Below are positions 27,385 to 36,411 of a stretch of 64,000 nucleotides of DNA, in pieces. The first letter of the stretch is position 1, and every line of letters starts with the position of its first letter. The DNA is from CAVVDY01 sp963819645. GTDB taxonomy: Bacteria; Acidobacteriota; Terriglobia; Terriglobales; Acidobacteriaceae. The notes below the pieces were generated by a model, which had not been told where the DNA came from, ran no database searches, and worked only from the letters and a program-made list of their open reading frames with translations. Both the position numbers and the translations under genes were made by a program. The stretch spans positions 186,001 to 250,000 of the forward strand of contig CAWFWZ010000001.1 in the NCBI GenBank assembly GCA_963819645.1, given 5' to 3'.

Positions 27385-28551
27385 ATGATTGCACGTGATG
27401 AAATCCGTGAGTTGGCTAATTTTCACTCTCCGGAGACCTGCGCCCTCACCTTCTATTACCAGCCCAGCACGCCGCAGGACTTGTCGCATCGTGGCGAATC
27501 GATCCTGGTGAAAGACATGCTGCGCAATGCCATCCGCGAAGCCGAGAAGGGCGGAAAGAATGGCTGTGCTAAGGCTGACCTGGAGCGCGTTAGCGCGATC
27601 GTCGAGGCGTTGCGCGGCAATGGCGGCAAGGCGAAGGCCATATTTGCCTGCGCCGGACAGAATTTCTGGCGCGAATACGATTTGCCGCCGCAGCTTCCCA
27701 AGACGCAGATCATCCTGAACCAGCGTTTTCATCTGAAGCCGCTGGCCGCGATAATGCGAGAAGGCCGCAAAACATTCATCGTGCTCGCCGACCGCACCAA
27801 AGCTCGCGTGTTCGAGCTTTCCGACGACAAAATCAACGAGTTGCAGGACTTCTTCAATGAACTCTCGCGCCACGGAAAGAGCGATGGATTCGCCGGCTAC
27901 GATGCCGGACACGCCGAGCGACGCGTGTTGAATGAGACGGCACAGCATTTCAAAGCCATTGCCGACTACCTGAAGGAGCGCTATGAGCGCGAGCCGTTCG
28001 ACCAACTTCTCATCGGCTGCCATGACGAACAGTGGCCCGAAATCGAGTCGCACCTGCACACCTATGCGAAGCAAAAGCTGATTGGTCATTTCCGCATCGA
28101 TCCCAAGGTTGCGACGCCTGAGCAGGTGAAGGAAATGGCGTTACAGCATATTGCGCAGCACGATGGCGACGAGAAGCAACGCCTGATTGGCGAAGTGATC
28201 GGTGAGGCGCATCGCAATGGCAATGGCGCTATCGGGTTGCGGCGCGTGCTGCGCTCGCTGGAAGTCGGTGAAGTGCAGACGCTAATGCTGGGCTCCAACT
28301 TCCAGGCGCCCGGCGTGAAGTGCTATCACTGCGGCCACATGGATCTGCACGACGCGAAAGATTGCGTCGTATGCGGCAAGCCGAACACCCAACTCGAAGA
28401 CATCGGCGACGCGATCGTCGGCCATGCTCTGCGAGGCAACATTGAAACGCTGTGGGTCGACAACAATGAGGAGTTCGATCGCATCGGCCGCATCGCCGCG
28501 CTGCTGCGCTTCCGTGCCGACCAGAACACGCCGATGAAGGTGGCAGTTTAG
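27385..28551 (+). CDS. Bacterial archaeo-eukaryotic release-factor-like (baeRF) protein
   Basis: This 388-residue protein has the three-part layout of eRF1/aRF1: an N-terminal alpha/beta domain, a middle domain (FIVLADRTKARVFELSDDKI ... GYDAGHAERRVLNETAQHF ... FDQLLIGCHDEQWPEIESHL), and a C-terminal L7Ae-like domain (VGEVQTLMLGSNFQ) with a zinc ribbon (CYHCG ... CVVCG). In true release factors the middle loop carries GGQ; here the equivalent position reads GYDAGHAERR, so peptide release by the usual chemistry is unlikely. The baeRF families are known from comparative genomics as predicted ribosome-associated factors. The start used has AGGAGAA upstream; a TTG 30 bases earlier is less likely. 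Co-transcription with the HPF-sigma fusion points to ribosome rescue or hibernation. Confidence 0.8.
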   Translation: MIARDEIRELANFHSPETCALTFYYQPSTPQDLSHRGESILVKDMLRNAIREAEKGGKNGCAKADLERVSAIVEALRGNGGKAKAIFACAGQNFWREYDLPPQLPKTQIILNQRFHLKPLAAIMREGRKTFIVLADRTKARVFELSDDKINELQDFFNELSRHGKSDGFAGYDAGHAERRVLNETAQHFKAIADYLKERYEREPFDQLLIGCHDEQWPEIESHLHTYAKQKLIGHFRIDPKVATPEQVKEMALQHIAQHDGDEKQRLIGEVIGEAHRNGNGAIGLRRVLRSLEVGEVQTLMLGSNFQAPGVKCYHCGHMDLHDAKDCVVCGKPNTQLEDIGDAIVGHALRGNIETLWVDNNEEFDRIGRIAALLRFRADQNTPMKVAV

Positions 28552-28574
28552 GCTCAAGCAATTCATGAACTGGT

Positions 28575-28615
28575 GCCCCATTCCGGCTTTTTTGCCGGGG
28601 TGGGGCTTTCTCTTT
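28575..28615 (+). terminator. Rho-independent terminator after baeRF
   Basis: A 13-base stem (GCCCCATTCCGGC / GCCGGGGTGGGGC, two G-T pairs) with a TTTTTT loop is followed by TTTCTCTTT. It closes the HPF-sigma/baeRF transcription unit. Confidence 0.9.
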
Positions 28616-28758
28616 AACGCCGACGATCTCTGTTTTCCCGTTGCTGGGTAGCCCTATTCAAGCCTTCGTTTGGCTTGAGTGGGTCTTCTCTGACATCTGA
28701 CAACCGACAACTGCTCCGCCGTGCTATCCTCCTTCCTTTCGCACGATGAGGAGCGATC

Positions 28759-29998
28759 ATGAAGTTCAGTCGCCGTGAGTTCGTTGCCACCACTGCTCTT
28801 GGATCCGCTTCGCTTGCACTTGATCTGCACGGACAAGCTGCTGCGCCTAACTTCCAGACCGAGAACCAGGCTCCGACCACCAAGCCCAAAGCTCCGGTTA
28901 TCATCTCCGCTGCAAACGGATACAACTACCTCGACCGCGGCTACGCGGTGCTCACCAGCGGAGGCGACACGCTCGACGCGGTCATGCAGGTCATCACCGG
29001 GCCCGAAGACGATCCCAATGACGACAGCGTGGGACTCGGCGGCTTGCCCAACGAAGAATGCGTGGTCGAGCTCGACTCCTGTTGCATGCACGGGCCGACG
29101 CGCATGGCGGGATCGGTCGCGGGCGTACACGACATCAAGAACGTCTCGCTGCTGGCGAAGACCGTGATGGAACACACAGGCCACGTGATGCTGGTCGGCG
29201 AAGGCGCAAGCCACTTCGGCGTGCTGATGGGCTTTCCCAAGGAGAACCTGCTGACCGAGCGCTCGCGCAAGACCTGGCAACTGTGGCGCGAGACCATGTC
29301 GAACGACGATTGGTGGGGAGCAGGACTCGCCAGCCCGAACTTCAAGTTCCCCGATGAAGCCGGCAATCTGAGCGAGCTCGACAATCCACTTATCGAGAAG
29401 ATGTACCAGCTGGCCACGAAGATCGGCATCGAGCCGAGCTTCCGCATGGCGGCGATCGAGCGCGTGCTGAAGCCGCCGACAGGAACGATTCACTGTTCGA
29501 CCGTCAACGCGAAGGGCGAGATGTCAGGCGCGACGACGACGAGCGGGCTGGCGTGGAAGATTCCCGGCCGCGCAGGTGATTCGCCGATTATCGGCGCGGG
29601 AAGCTTCACCGATCAGGACGTAGGCTCAGCTGGTGCGACCGGAAATGGCGAAGAGAACATCAAGATCTGCGGCGCACACACCATCGTGGAGAACATGCGT
29701 CATGGCATGTCGCCGAAAGATGCCGGTTTCGACGCGCTCAAGCGCATTGTGCGCAACTACAACGGCAACATGCAGAAACTTGCAGTACGTCGACATGAGC
29801 TTCTACATCCTGCGTCGCGACGGAGCGTATGCGGGCGTGTCGTTGTGGAGCGGCCCAGCAAATCATCCGCGCAGGTTTGCCGTGATCGACGAAAAAGGCA
29901 AGCGCTACGAAAACGCAGTCGCGCTGATCGAAGGGCAGTCGCTCGGCTGGCCTCCGATGCCGGGCGGAAGACGCCTCGCTCCCGAACAGAAGAAATAA
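28759..29998 (+). CDS. Tat-exported N4-(beta-N-acetylglucosaminyl)-L-asparaginase
   Basis: The signal peptide has a twin-arginine motif (MKFSRREFVATTALGSASLA). The body is an Ntn-hydrolase glycosylasparaginase: LTSGGDTLDAVMQVI, DDSVGLGGLPNEECVVELDS, GPTRMAGSVAGVHDIKN, and the autocleavage/nucleophile region PPTGTIHCSTVNAKGEMSGA with TTTSGLAWKIPGR. The GTI Thr should become the N-terminal nucleophile of the beta chain. It hydrolyses the GlcNAc-Asn bond of N-glycopeptides, so it is probably catabolic in the periplasm. The frame changes near 29780, and the other frame completes the family C-terminus (FYILRRDGAYAGVSLWSG). It is convergent with mqnE, which ends four bases away. Confidence 0.85.
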
Positions 29999-30001
29999 CC
30001 A

Positions 30002-31168
30002 CTACACCGCGACTGTCACCGTCGTTTCCGTTCTGATCACCGGGCGATACAGCGTATCGCGCTCGAAGGGAACGCGTCCGGCTTCGGTGATCAGGCGAAT
30101 CAAATCCTGGCGGCGCAAGCCTTGCGGAGTGGTCGCGCCGGCATCGTGATAGATCTTCTCTTCGACGACGGTTCCGTCGATATCGTCGGCGCCGAAGCGC
30201 AGCGAGATCTGCGCCATCTTCGGCGTCATCATCTGCCAGTACGACTTGATGTGCGGGAAGTTGTCGAGCACCAGCCGCGACACGGCAATCTGTTTCAGAT
30301 CGAGCATGCCGGTGGTCTTCGGCAAATGCTGCAGCGGCGTGTTCTCGGGATGAAACGCCAGCGGGATGAACGTCTGGAAGCCGTGCGTGTCGTCCTGCAG
30401 CGCGCGCAGCTTCAGCAGGTGATCGACGCGGTCTTCGTCGTTCTCGACGTGGCCGTAGAGCATGGTCGCATTCGACTTCAGCCCAATCTCATGCGCCGCG
30501 CGCGCGATCTCAAGCCAGTCGTCGCCGTCGATCTTGTGATCGCAGATGATGTGCCGCACGCGGTCGGAGAAAATCTCCGCGCCGCCGCCGGGAAGGGAAT
30601 CGAGCCCCGCGTCTTTCAGCTTCAGCAGCACCTCGCGCGGCGTGGTCTTGCCGATGCGCGCGAAGAAGGCGATCTCCACCATGGTGAAGGCCTTGAGGTG
30701 CACCTGCGGAAAGCGCTCTTTCAATCCCGAGATCAGGTCGAGGTAGTACTGGAACGGCAGGTCGGCATGCAGACCGCCGACGATGTGAAATTCGGTGACC
30801 GCCTCGGTGTAACCAGTACCCGCTGTGTCCCACGCTTCCTCGAGCGCCATGGTGTAGGAGCCGGGCGAGTCTTTCTTGCGGCCGAAGGCGCACAGCCTGC
30901 AGGCAGCTACGCAAACGTTCGTATAGTTAATGTGTCGGTTGACATTGAAATAGGCGGTGTCGCCGTGCATCCGCTCGCGAACGTAATTGGCCAGCCAGCC
31001 GACGCCCAGAATGTCGCCCGACGCATACAGCGCGAGCGCGTCTTCAGGAGACAGCCGCTCCTGCGCCATGACCTTGTCATGAATGGGACGAAGGCGCGCG
31101 TCGTCGGTCTGGAAGGGATGAAGCTGCTTCAAAGTTGCTGAGCCAGCGTGCGGCATAACTTCCGGCAT
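30002..31168 (-). CDS. mqnE: Aminofutalosine synthase (menaquinone futalosine pathway)
   Basis: MqnE is a radical-SAM enzyme that joins 3-[(1-carboxyvinyl)oxy]benzoate and SAM-derived adenosyl to 6-amino-6-deoxyfutalosine. The cluster motif NYTNVCVAACRLCAFGRK (CxxxCxxC) is present. Family sequence includes FHIVGGLHADLPFQYYLDLI, LKDAGLDSLPGGGAEIFSDR and LKSNATMLYGHVEN. The in-frame sequence upstream of MPEVMPHAGS is encoded by a dispersed repeat (31184-31280), so the start was placed at 31168. No other menaquinone gene is in the window. Confidence 0.92.
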   Translation of the reverse strand: MPEVMPHAGSATLKQLHPFQTDDARLRPIHDKVMAQERLSPEDALALYASGDILGVGWLANYVRERMHGDTAYFNVNRHINYTNVCVAACRLCAFGRKKDSPGSYTMALEEAWDTAGTGYTEAVTEFHIVGGLHADLPFQYYLDLISGLKERFPQVHLKAFTMVEIAFFARIGKTTPREVLLKLKDAGLDSLPGGGAEIFSDRVRHIICDHKIDGDDWLEIARAAHEIGLKSNATMLYGHVENDEDRVDHLLKLRALQDDTHGFQTFIPLAFHPENTPLQHLPKTTGMLDLKQIAVSRLVLDNFPHIKSYWQMMTPKMAQISLRFGADDIDGTVVEEKIYHDAGATTPQGLRRQDLIRLITEAGRVPFERDTLYRPVIRTETTVTVAV

Positions 31169-31183
31169 AGATTCATGATATCG

Positions 31184-31280
31184 CAGACGAATATAGATGC
31201 GCGCCTTTCGCGCACCGGCGCGAATCGGCCCGCCCAGGCTTCCCTCGGTCGCGAAAGAAGCTCCCTCGGGATGACACTCA
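31184..31280. repeat. Dispersed repeat, copy 2
   Basis: This is the inverted relative of 22793-22890. It lies just upstream of mqnE and is open in the mqnE frame, giving a false N-terminal extension (IRAGARKARIYI; the other copy gives IRAGARKARIHI). Confidence 0.75.
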
Positions 31281-31452
31281 AAAATAACCATTGACGACCG
31301 CCGCAATCCATAACATGATTACCCACCAGCAACCCTCCCCCAACGATTTGTTCCCGGAGAACTCCCGCGCTCTTCGGATGGGCCGCGTACTTCCCAGGTT
31401 CGCTGGCGACATAGCGCCGGCTGCTCCACAATCCGAAACATAAGGAGAAAAG

Positions 31453-32217
31453 ATGAAAGCATTGCGCCTGCTGTCTGCTCTTGCATTTACCGTATTGTCG
31501 GTAGCCTCGCTCGTAGCACAGTCCAACCCCGGAACCATTCTCCAACTGGAGTTCCAGACGCCGAAGAACGGAATGATCCCGCAGTACGAAGATGGCCGTA
31601 AGCAGAAGGCCGCCTGGCACAAGCAGCAGAACGACAAGACGCCGCTGCTGGTGTGGCAGATCATCAGCGGGGACGACACGAACACCTACATTGTGGGAGA
31701 GCCGCCGCAGAGCTGGGCGGATATGGACAAGCCCTCCATTCCCGAAGCGCAGGACCTTGCCGAGTTCAACAAGGTGATCGGCAACTACGTCGAGTCGGTG
31801 AAGGTTCGCTACTACGAGTTCCTGCCGAAGATCAGCGCGCCGCCGGATTCGCAGTTGCCCTTGAAGTATGAGGAGGTCATTGCCTTTCATGTGAAGTACG
31901 GCAAAGGCACGGATTTCCAAAAGGGGGTCGCCCGCGTCAAAGAGGCCGCAACCAAGACCAACTGGCCGGCGAAGTTTGAGTGGTACCACCTTGCGAACGG
32001 CGGTTCGGGAGACGAGTGGGTGCTGGTGCTTCCTCACGATAACTGGGCCGGCTTTGGAGACCAGCCGAATATCAAGCCAGTTCACGATATGGTCGCGGAC
32101 GCATTTGGAAAAGCGCAGTCCGAGGCGCTCTTCAATAGCTTCAACGATATGGTGATGTACGAGACGACTTCTATCATCCAGTTCCGTCCTGACCTGAGCT
32201 ACATCCCGGGCAAGTAG
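31453..32217 (+). CDS. Secreted protein of unknown function
   Basis: The gene has an AAGGAGAAAAG site and encodes a 254-residue protein with a signal peptide (LLSALAFTVLSVASLVAQS). The mature chain is rich in aromatic residues and charged helices (KQKAAWHKQQNDKTPLLVWQ; FEWYHLANGGSGDEWVLVLP; IKPVHDMVADAFGKAQSEAL) and reads as one globular domain with no motif I can assign. Dimeric alpha/beta-barrel-like repeats are possible: two similar strand-helix halves, around IISGDDTNTYIVGEPPQSWA and ANGGSGDEWVLVLPHDNWAG. It stands alone between repeat-rich intergenic regions. Confidence 0.75.
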   Translation: MKALRLLSALAFTVLSVASLVAQSNPGTILQLEFQTPKNGMIPQYEDGRKQKAAWHKQQNDKTPLLVWQIISGDDTNTYIVGEPPQSWADMDKPSIPEAQDLAEFNKVIGNYVESVKVRYYEFLPKISAPPDSQLPLKYEEVIAFHVKYGKGTDFQKGVARVKEAATKTNWPAKFEWYHLANGGSGDEWVLVLPHDNWAGFGDQPNIKPVHDMVADAFGKAQSEALFNSFNDMVMYETTSIIQFRPDLSYIPGK

Positions 32218-33205
32218 AGTTCGCAGGACTTGGTTCGGAAGGTGACCAACCGCCCGGGCTTCGGCTCGGGCGGAGTTTTGTGGCCTCGGCTGATTGTTCC
32301 TTGTCCAGATAACTACTAGCTAACATCTTCGGCCTCTCCGGCAACTGACCACTGACAACCGACAACTGGGGTTACCCCCTCCCCCGGTGTACCCCTAAAA
32401 TCTTGAAATGATTGAGCGAGTCTAAAATTTTGTTCCGCAAAATCTTGAGTGCGTGAGACTTAGAGACAAAATCTTAGGAGCAAAGGACTTAAGTGTGATT
32501 TTTTCAGGATGCAAGGATTGGAGTGTTTTAGAAGTGGTTAACAGCGGCCAACAGGCGCTATGACGTGTGGATCGCGTCACGCCTCCCTATCAAGGGCGCG
32601 ATGCGGACAGGAGACAAATCTCCCTCGTCCTCATCGCTCGCCATTTTACTGAACTGAGTGCTACCGACCAAGCGAGTTTGTCACAGATGTGTGTGACGAG
32701 CGGGCACGGCCCGCCAAGGAGACCTTCGCGCTCGGGGGCCACAGAATTAGGTGAAGCCCCGCACTCATGCGGAAGAGGAAGGTTATTGCGAGTTGCGCTT
32801 TCGCGACGACTGTTCAGTTCCGGTGCCCCGCACATTCTGGATTCGGGGCTACCCCTCAACAAGCTGGCAACTTCCAGTCACCTTGGTGGTCTTGACATTC
32901 ATTTCTTGTTGAGGGATAGTTGCAACCCTACTTTACAAACTACATAATTTCGCAATAGTTCAACTGTGACGACTGTTTGCAGTCTAGCTGTACATGATGG
33001 ACACCGCCGGGGACTCTGCCTGACCTCCACAATCGGTCTTGTTTCTCGGCCCGTTCTTCGGTTCGGCTGTAGAAAGACCTTTTGCGGGGCGAGGCACGCT
33101 TGCGCTCCCGATGGGGCGCGTGGCTCCTTTTTCGGTGGCGCGCATTAGACCGCAACCACCCGCGCCGTTAGCTCACGTCAAAGGCCAAGACAAGGAGGAT
33201 TCGCG
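32218..33205. other. Long non-coding stretch with repeat-like motifs
   Basis: No gene is supported here. At 32397-32492 the motif AAAATCTTG/A occurs three times (32397, 32439, 32468), followed by CAAAGGACTTAAG, related to a fragment at 23998. An open frame at 32567-32947 lacks a ribosome-binding site and family-like sequence and is not accepted. The last about 200 bases lead into the tyrosinase gene, which has an AAGGAGG site. Confidence 0.5.
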
Positions 33206-34635
33206 ATGAGCAACAAAGTCACGCGCCGTAGCTTTCTAGCCGCCACGGCAGCAGCGGTTCCGGCCGCCGCATTGAGCAGTCCGAGCTTTCACCACGACAT
33301 GGATCCGCCGGCCGCTACTTACACTCGCCGGGACATTGGCGGGCTGTCTTCTGCCACCGACCCCGTGATCCAGTCTTACAAGACAGCGATCACAGCCATG
33401 CAGGCCTTACCCGTAACGAATCCCCTGAGTTGGGCTTATCAGGCGGCAATTCACGGCACCACGTTAGGAAACAACCTACCGGCGTGGAACACCTGCGAGC
33501 ATGGAACCATCTACTTCTGGTCATGGCACCGCATGTATCTCTATTGGTTCGAGCGGATTATTCGCAAGATGTCAGGAGATCCCACTTGGGCATTACCGTA
33601 CTGGAACTATAACGGCATCTCCCAGCGAACCTTGCCGTCGGTGTTTCGCACTCCAACAACGGGCAATCCCCTTTATGTAGCCAATCGGGGTAGCTTGAAC
33701 GGAAGTAGCTGGAACGCCGGTAATGCCGCCTTCCCCGACGCTGATGTTGATTACAGTGCGGGATTGGCGCCGAAGGCCTTTTATCCTGCGCAAAGCGCGC
33801 TGGAGAACTTGCCCCATAACCAAATTCACATTGACATGGGTGGTTGGATGGGCGGCGTAAGCACTGCAGCGCAGGACCCAATCTTCTACCTTCACCATGC
33901 GAATATTGACCGCCTTTGGAGCCATTGGCTGGCACAGGGATCGCGGGCGGACCCGGTTACGGATGCAACTTGGAAGAACAAGACTTCTATCTTTTTCGAT
34001 GAAAATGGCAACCAGGTGAAGATGAGCGCATGCGATGTCCTGAGGACCGCACAGCAACTCAATTACACCTACGAAAACGAGTGCACCGAGATTAACCAGT
34101 ACTGCTATTACACCTGCTGCATCTGGCAGTGGCTGTATTGCTGCCAAATCTTCATCGACATACCGCCCTTTCCACTGGGGCCTGACCCCGTCTACGTGCC
34201 GATTGGCGTTCTGGATGATCAGTACTGGTCAGCCATTCAGAGAGGCGAGAACGTGGTACTGCAGCTGGGAAACGTCGATGCATTGAAAGCGCCAGGGGTT
34301 TCGTGGGAAGTGTACGTAGGATTTCCTCCGGGACCAATCGATCCGTATCCCCAAAGCCCGCACTACCTGGGAAATCTCTCACTATTTGCAGTGGGGATTC
34401 ATGAGGGTGCTCATCATCATGGCGGGGAGTTCCGGTTCGCCGAGTTTTCGAATATGTAGCGAACCGTGCAATTCTCGCCACCGAGAAAGGCGCACCTCTC
34501 GTTCTGACGTTTGTTCCTCATGCGATTCTGGCAAACGGAAAACCAAGCTACCCGCCGGTGCAGTCACCGGCGAATGTTGGAAAGCTCTCCCTGGCAATTG
34601 CCAAGGAAACAGAAGTCCGCCCCACGATTACGTAG
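33206..34635 (+). CDS. Tat-exported tyrosinase (type-3 copper oxidase)
   Basis: A twin-arginine leader (NKVTRRSFLAATAAAVPAAA) precedes a di-copper tyrosinase domain. Copper A ligands are H83, H99 and H108 (AIHGTT; TCEHG; WSWHRMYLYWFE). Copper B ligands are H204, H208 and H230/H231 (LPHNQIHID; DPIFYLHHANIDRLW). C97 is two residues before H99, the spacing of the Cys-His thioether in fungal tyrosinases. The enzyme oxidises phenols to quinones outside the cytoplasm. Between the catalytic domain and C-terminal beta domain is an unusual Cys-rich stretch (seven Cys between 276 and 313). The frame changes near 34455, after which LVLTFVPHAILANGKPSYPP and LSLAIAKETEVRPTIT complete the chain; without it the protein would stop at FAEFSNM. 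Confidence 0.85.
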
Positions 34636-34836
34636 GGCAAAGTACGGCTGCTCCGACCGCGATGACGACAAGAAATGGGCGCGGCCAGCACGACTGGAGA
34701 GTCTTGCCCTGACACCGGCGGTTCGCATTTCGGATTCTCCTCGGATACCGACTCTTCCCTCATGGCCGATTGTCTCGCATGTGTCGCCTGCCAAAGCGGC
34801 AGGCGACTCGGGCGCGACCGAAGCTTGCTCTGATAA

Positions 34837-35748
34837 CTACTTCACCGACCGCCGGCGCACTTCGATTTCTCCGTCACGCACCCTCGCTTCGAGGCAGGGC
34901 TGTGGATGTACTGCCGGACCGTTGAGTACTCGGCCATCCTCTAAAGCGAATCTTGAGTTGTGATAGGGACACACGATGCTGTCGCCATCCAGTTTTCCTT
35001 CCGAAAGCGGGCCGCTGAAGTGGGAGCAGGTTTCGGCCATGGCAAATAGACGGTCTCCGCGGCGAACCAGCAGAATGGGCACGTTATCGTGTACAGCACG
35101 GGTTGGCTTATTGTCGGCCAAGTCTGATTCGGCCATCACGGCAACGAAATCTTCTGGGAGCGGCTGGCCGTCGGTGCGATCGACGCCGACGCGGTCTTCG
35201 TAAACCATCTTTCCGCCGAGATGGGCTGCGTATGTCATGACGGCATAGCCAAGAGCGGCCGTAAGACGCCCAGCCGTACGCGACTTCTTTCTGCGCAGCA
35301 CGAGCGAGGTCGCAAACAGCGCAGTCGCGCTTAGGTTCAGTGCTCCATGAATCAATCCGGTGCGGCGCGCCGGAGGATCGACATCCGACCAATCTGTCAG
35401 GCCGGTCGCAGCAGAGCCGACGGCACCGGCCAACCCGAGGGCGATGCACGCGTCGGCAGCCCACGAGGCCTTGCGGCGCGAGCCAATCATACTGACCGCA
35501 TCGAAGATCATGGCAGCTGTCCATGCGCCGATCGGTACATCCGTCAGGACGACGTGCAACGGTTCACCCAGCCAGGTGCCATTCAGGAAATTTCTGAGCG
35601 CTTGCGCTTCCGGACGTCCACCGGCATAGAGCGCTTTATCGAGCGCCTTCTGCAACGTCTCTTCGATTGGCTTGATGGCAGGCTTCGGTTCGTCCTGGGA
35701 ACCAGATACATTCGCGCGCGAGGCTGGAAAGAGTGCCGGATCGGTCAT
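34837..35748 (-). CDS. DUF2231 membrane protein fused to a Rieske [2Fe-2S] domain
   Basis: Residues about 40-190 are a DUF2231 four-helix membrane domain (HVVLTDVPIGAWTAAMIFDA; IALGLAGAVGSAATGLTDWS; LIHGALNLSATALFATSLVL; LTAALGYAVMTYAAHLGGKM). The C-terminal Rieske domain has both cluster boxes (CSHFSGPLSEG, C-x-H; CPYHNSRF, C-x2-H). This combination is common in acidobacteria and actinobacteria and is presumed to be a membrane electron carrier with an unknown partner. The ATG is preceded by AGGAGG. It is convergent with the tyrosinase gene; a shared role is not shown. Confidence 0.88.
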   Translation of the reverse strand: MTDPALFPASRANVSGSQDEPKPAIKPIEETLQKALDKALYAGGRPEAQALRNFLNGTWLGEPLHVVLTDVPIGAWTAAMIFDAVSMIGSRRKASWAADACIALGLAGAVGSAATGLTDWSDVDPPARRTGLIHGALNLSATALFATSLVLRRKKSRTAGRLTAALGYAVMTYAAHLGGKMVYEDRVGVDRTDGQPLPEDFVAVMAESDLADNKPTRAVHDNVPILLVRRGDRLFAMAETCSHFSGPLSEGKLDGDSIVCPYHNSRFALEDGRVLNGPAVHPQPCLEARVRDGEIEVRRRSVK

Positions 35749-35814
35749 GGTCGCCTCCTTATGAACTGCGACGGCTTCAGCTGTTGATGAGATGCCAAGT
35801 ATGTTGCTCTGCGG

Positions 35815-36309
35815 TTACCCACTCTTGCGACGTGGCCGGTGCTTTGCCAATGCGGCGCGAATAATGACTTTGCCTTTACCTTTGGCCGGGAGCGGTGCCT
35901 TCGCCAAGTTCACAGCGGCAGAGATCAGCGCCTCGACCTCAGGACGGGCCAATACTTTCGCCGATTCGAGACGAATGAAGCGGTTCTGGGTTCCGGAGCC
36001 GAGCAGCAGCTTGTGCGGATCGGGCAGACGGGCTCCGCAGTAAGGAAAGGAGAGGCCAATGCCGCTGGCTCCGGCGGCGAGCGACACGATGGAATCGGAC
36101 GGGCGCTCGGTTGGCGAATAGCCGATCACGAAGAAGTTGTAGTTATCGTAGACCAGCTCGTTGGCAGTCGGAAAGCGTCGCTGCAACGCCTTGCGCACGG
36201 CTCGAATCCTTGCCTGGTCATCGGGATCGAACTTGGCGATGAATTCCTGTACTTGAGTTTCGGGATCGTCGAGTGCTTTTTGTGCAGCAGCCTTGGATTG
36301 AGATTTCAT
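35815..36309 (-). CDS. DUF1801 (YdhG-like) protein
   Basis: This about 164-residue soluble protein has the DUF1801 core DDQARIRAVRKALQRRFPTA, NELVYDNYNFFVIGYSPTER, SIVSLAAGASGIGLSFPYCG and the C-terminal basic tail PLPAKGKGKVIIRAALAKHR. The biochemical role of the family is unknown. The start ATG has AGGAGG upstream; longer in-frame starts would run through the divergent promoter region and are rejected. It is divergent from the SnoaL-like gene. Confidence 0.8.
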   Translation of the reverse strand: MKSQSKAAAQKALDDPETQVQEFIAKFDPDDQARIRAVRKALQRRFPTANELVYDNYNFFVIGYSPTERPSDSIVSLAAGASGIGLSFPYCGARLPDPHKLLLGSGTQNRFIRLESAKVLARPEVEALISAAVNLAKAPLPAKGKGKVIIRAALAKHRPRRKSG

Positions 36310-36354
36310 CGCAACCCTCCTGGGCTGTGGGAGAACCATTATGCTCCCATTTGG

Positions 36355-36383
36355 TTGACACGGTTGCAACGTGCCGATACAGT
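36355..36383 (+). promoter_or_regulatory. Sigma-70 promoter of the SnoaL-like gene
   Basis: TTGACA (36355-36360) is followed after 17 bases by TACAGT (36378-36383). The ATG lies 28 bases further on, with GGAAGGAG between them. Confidence 0.5.
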
Positions 36384-36411
36384 TCCTCTCCTGTACGGAA
36401 GGAGCTTTGTC

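Noticed and set aside
30122..31141. 339-residue open frame opposite mqnE
   Set aside because: The minus strand encodes a complete radical-SAM enzyme; the plus-strand frame has no recognisable feature.
32567..32947. 126-residue open frame in the long intergenic region
   Set aside because: There is no ribosome-binding site, the composition is repeat-like and no domain is visible.
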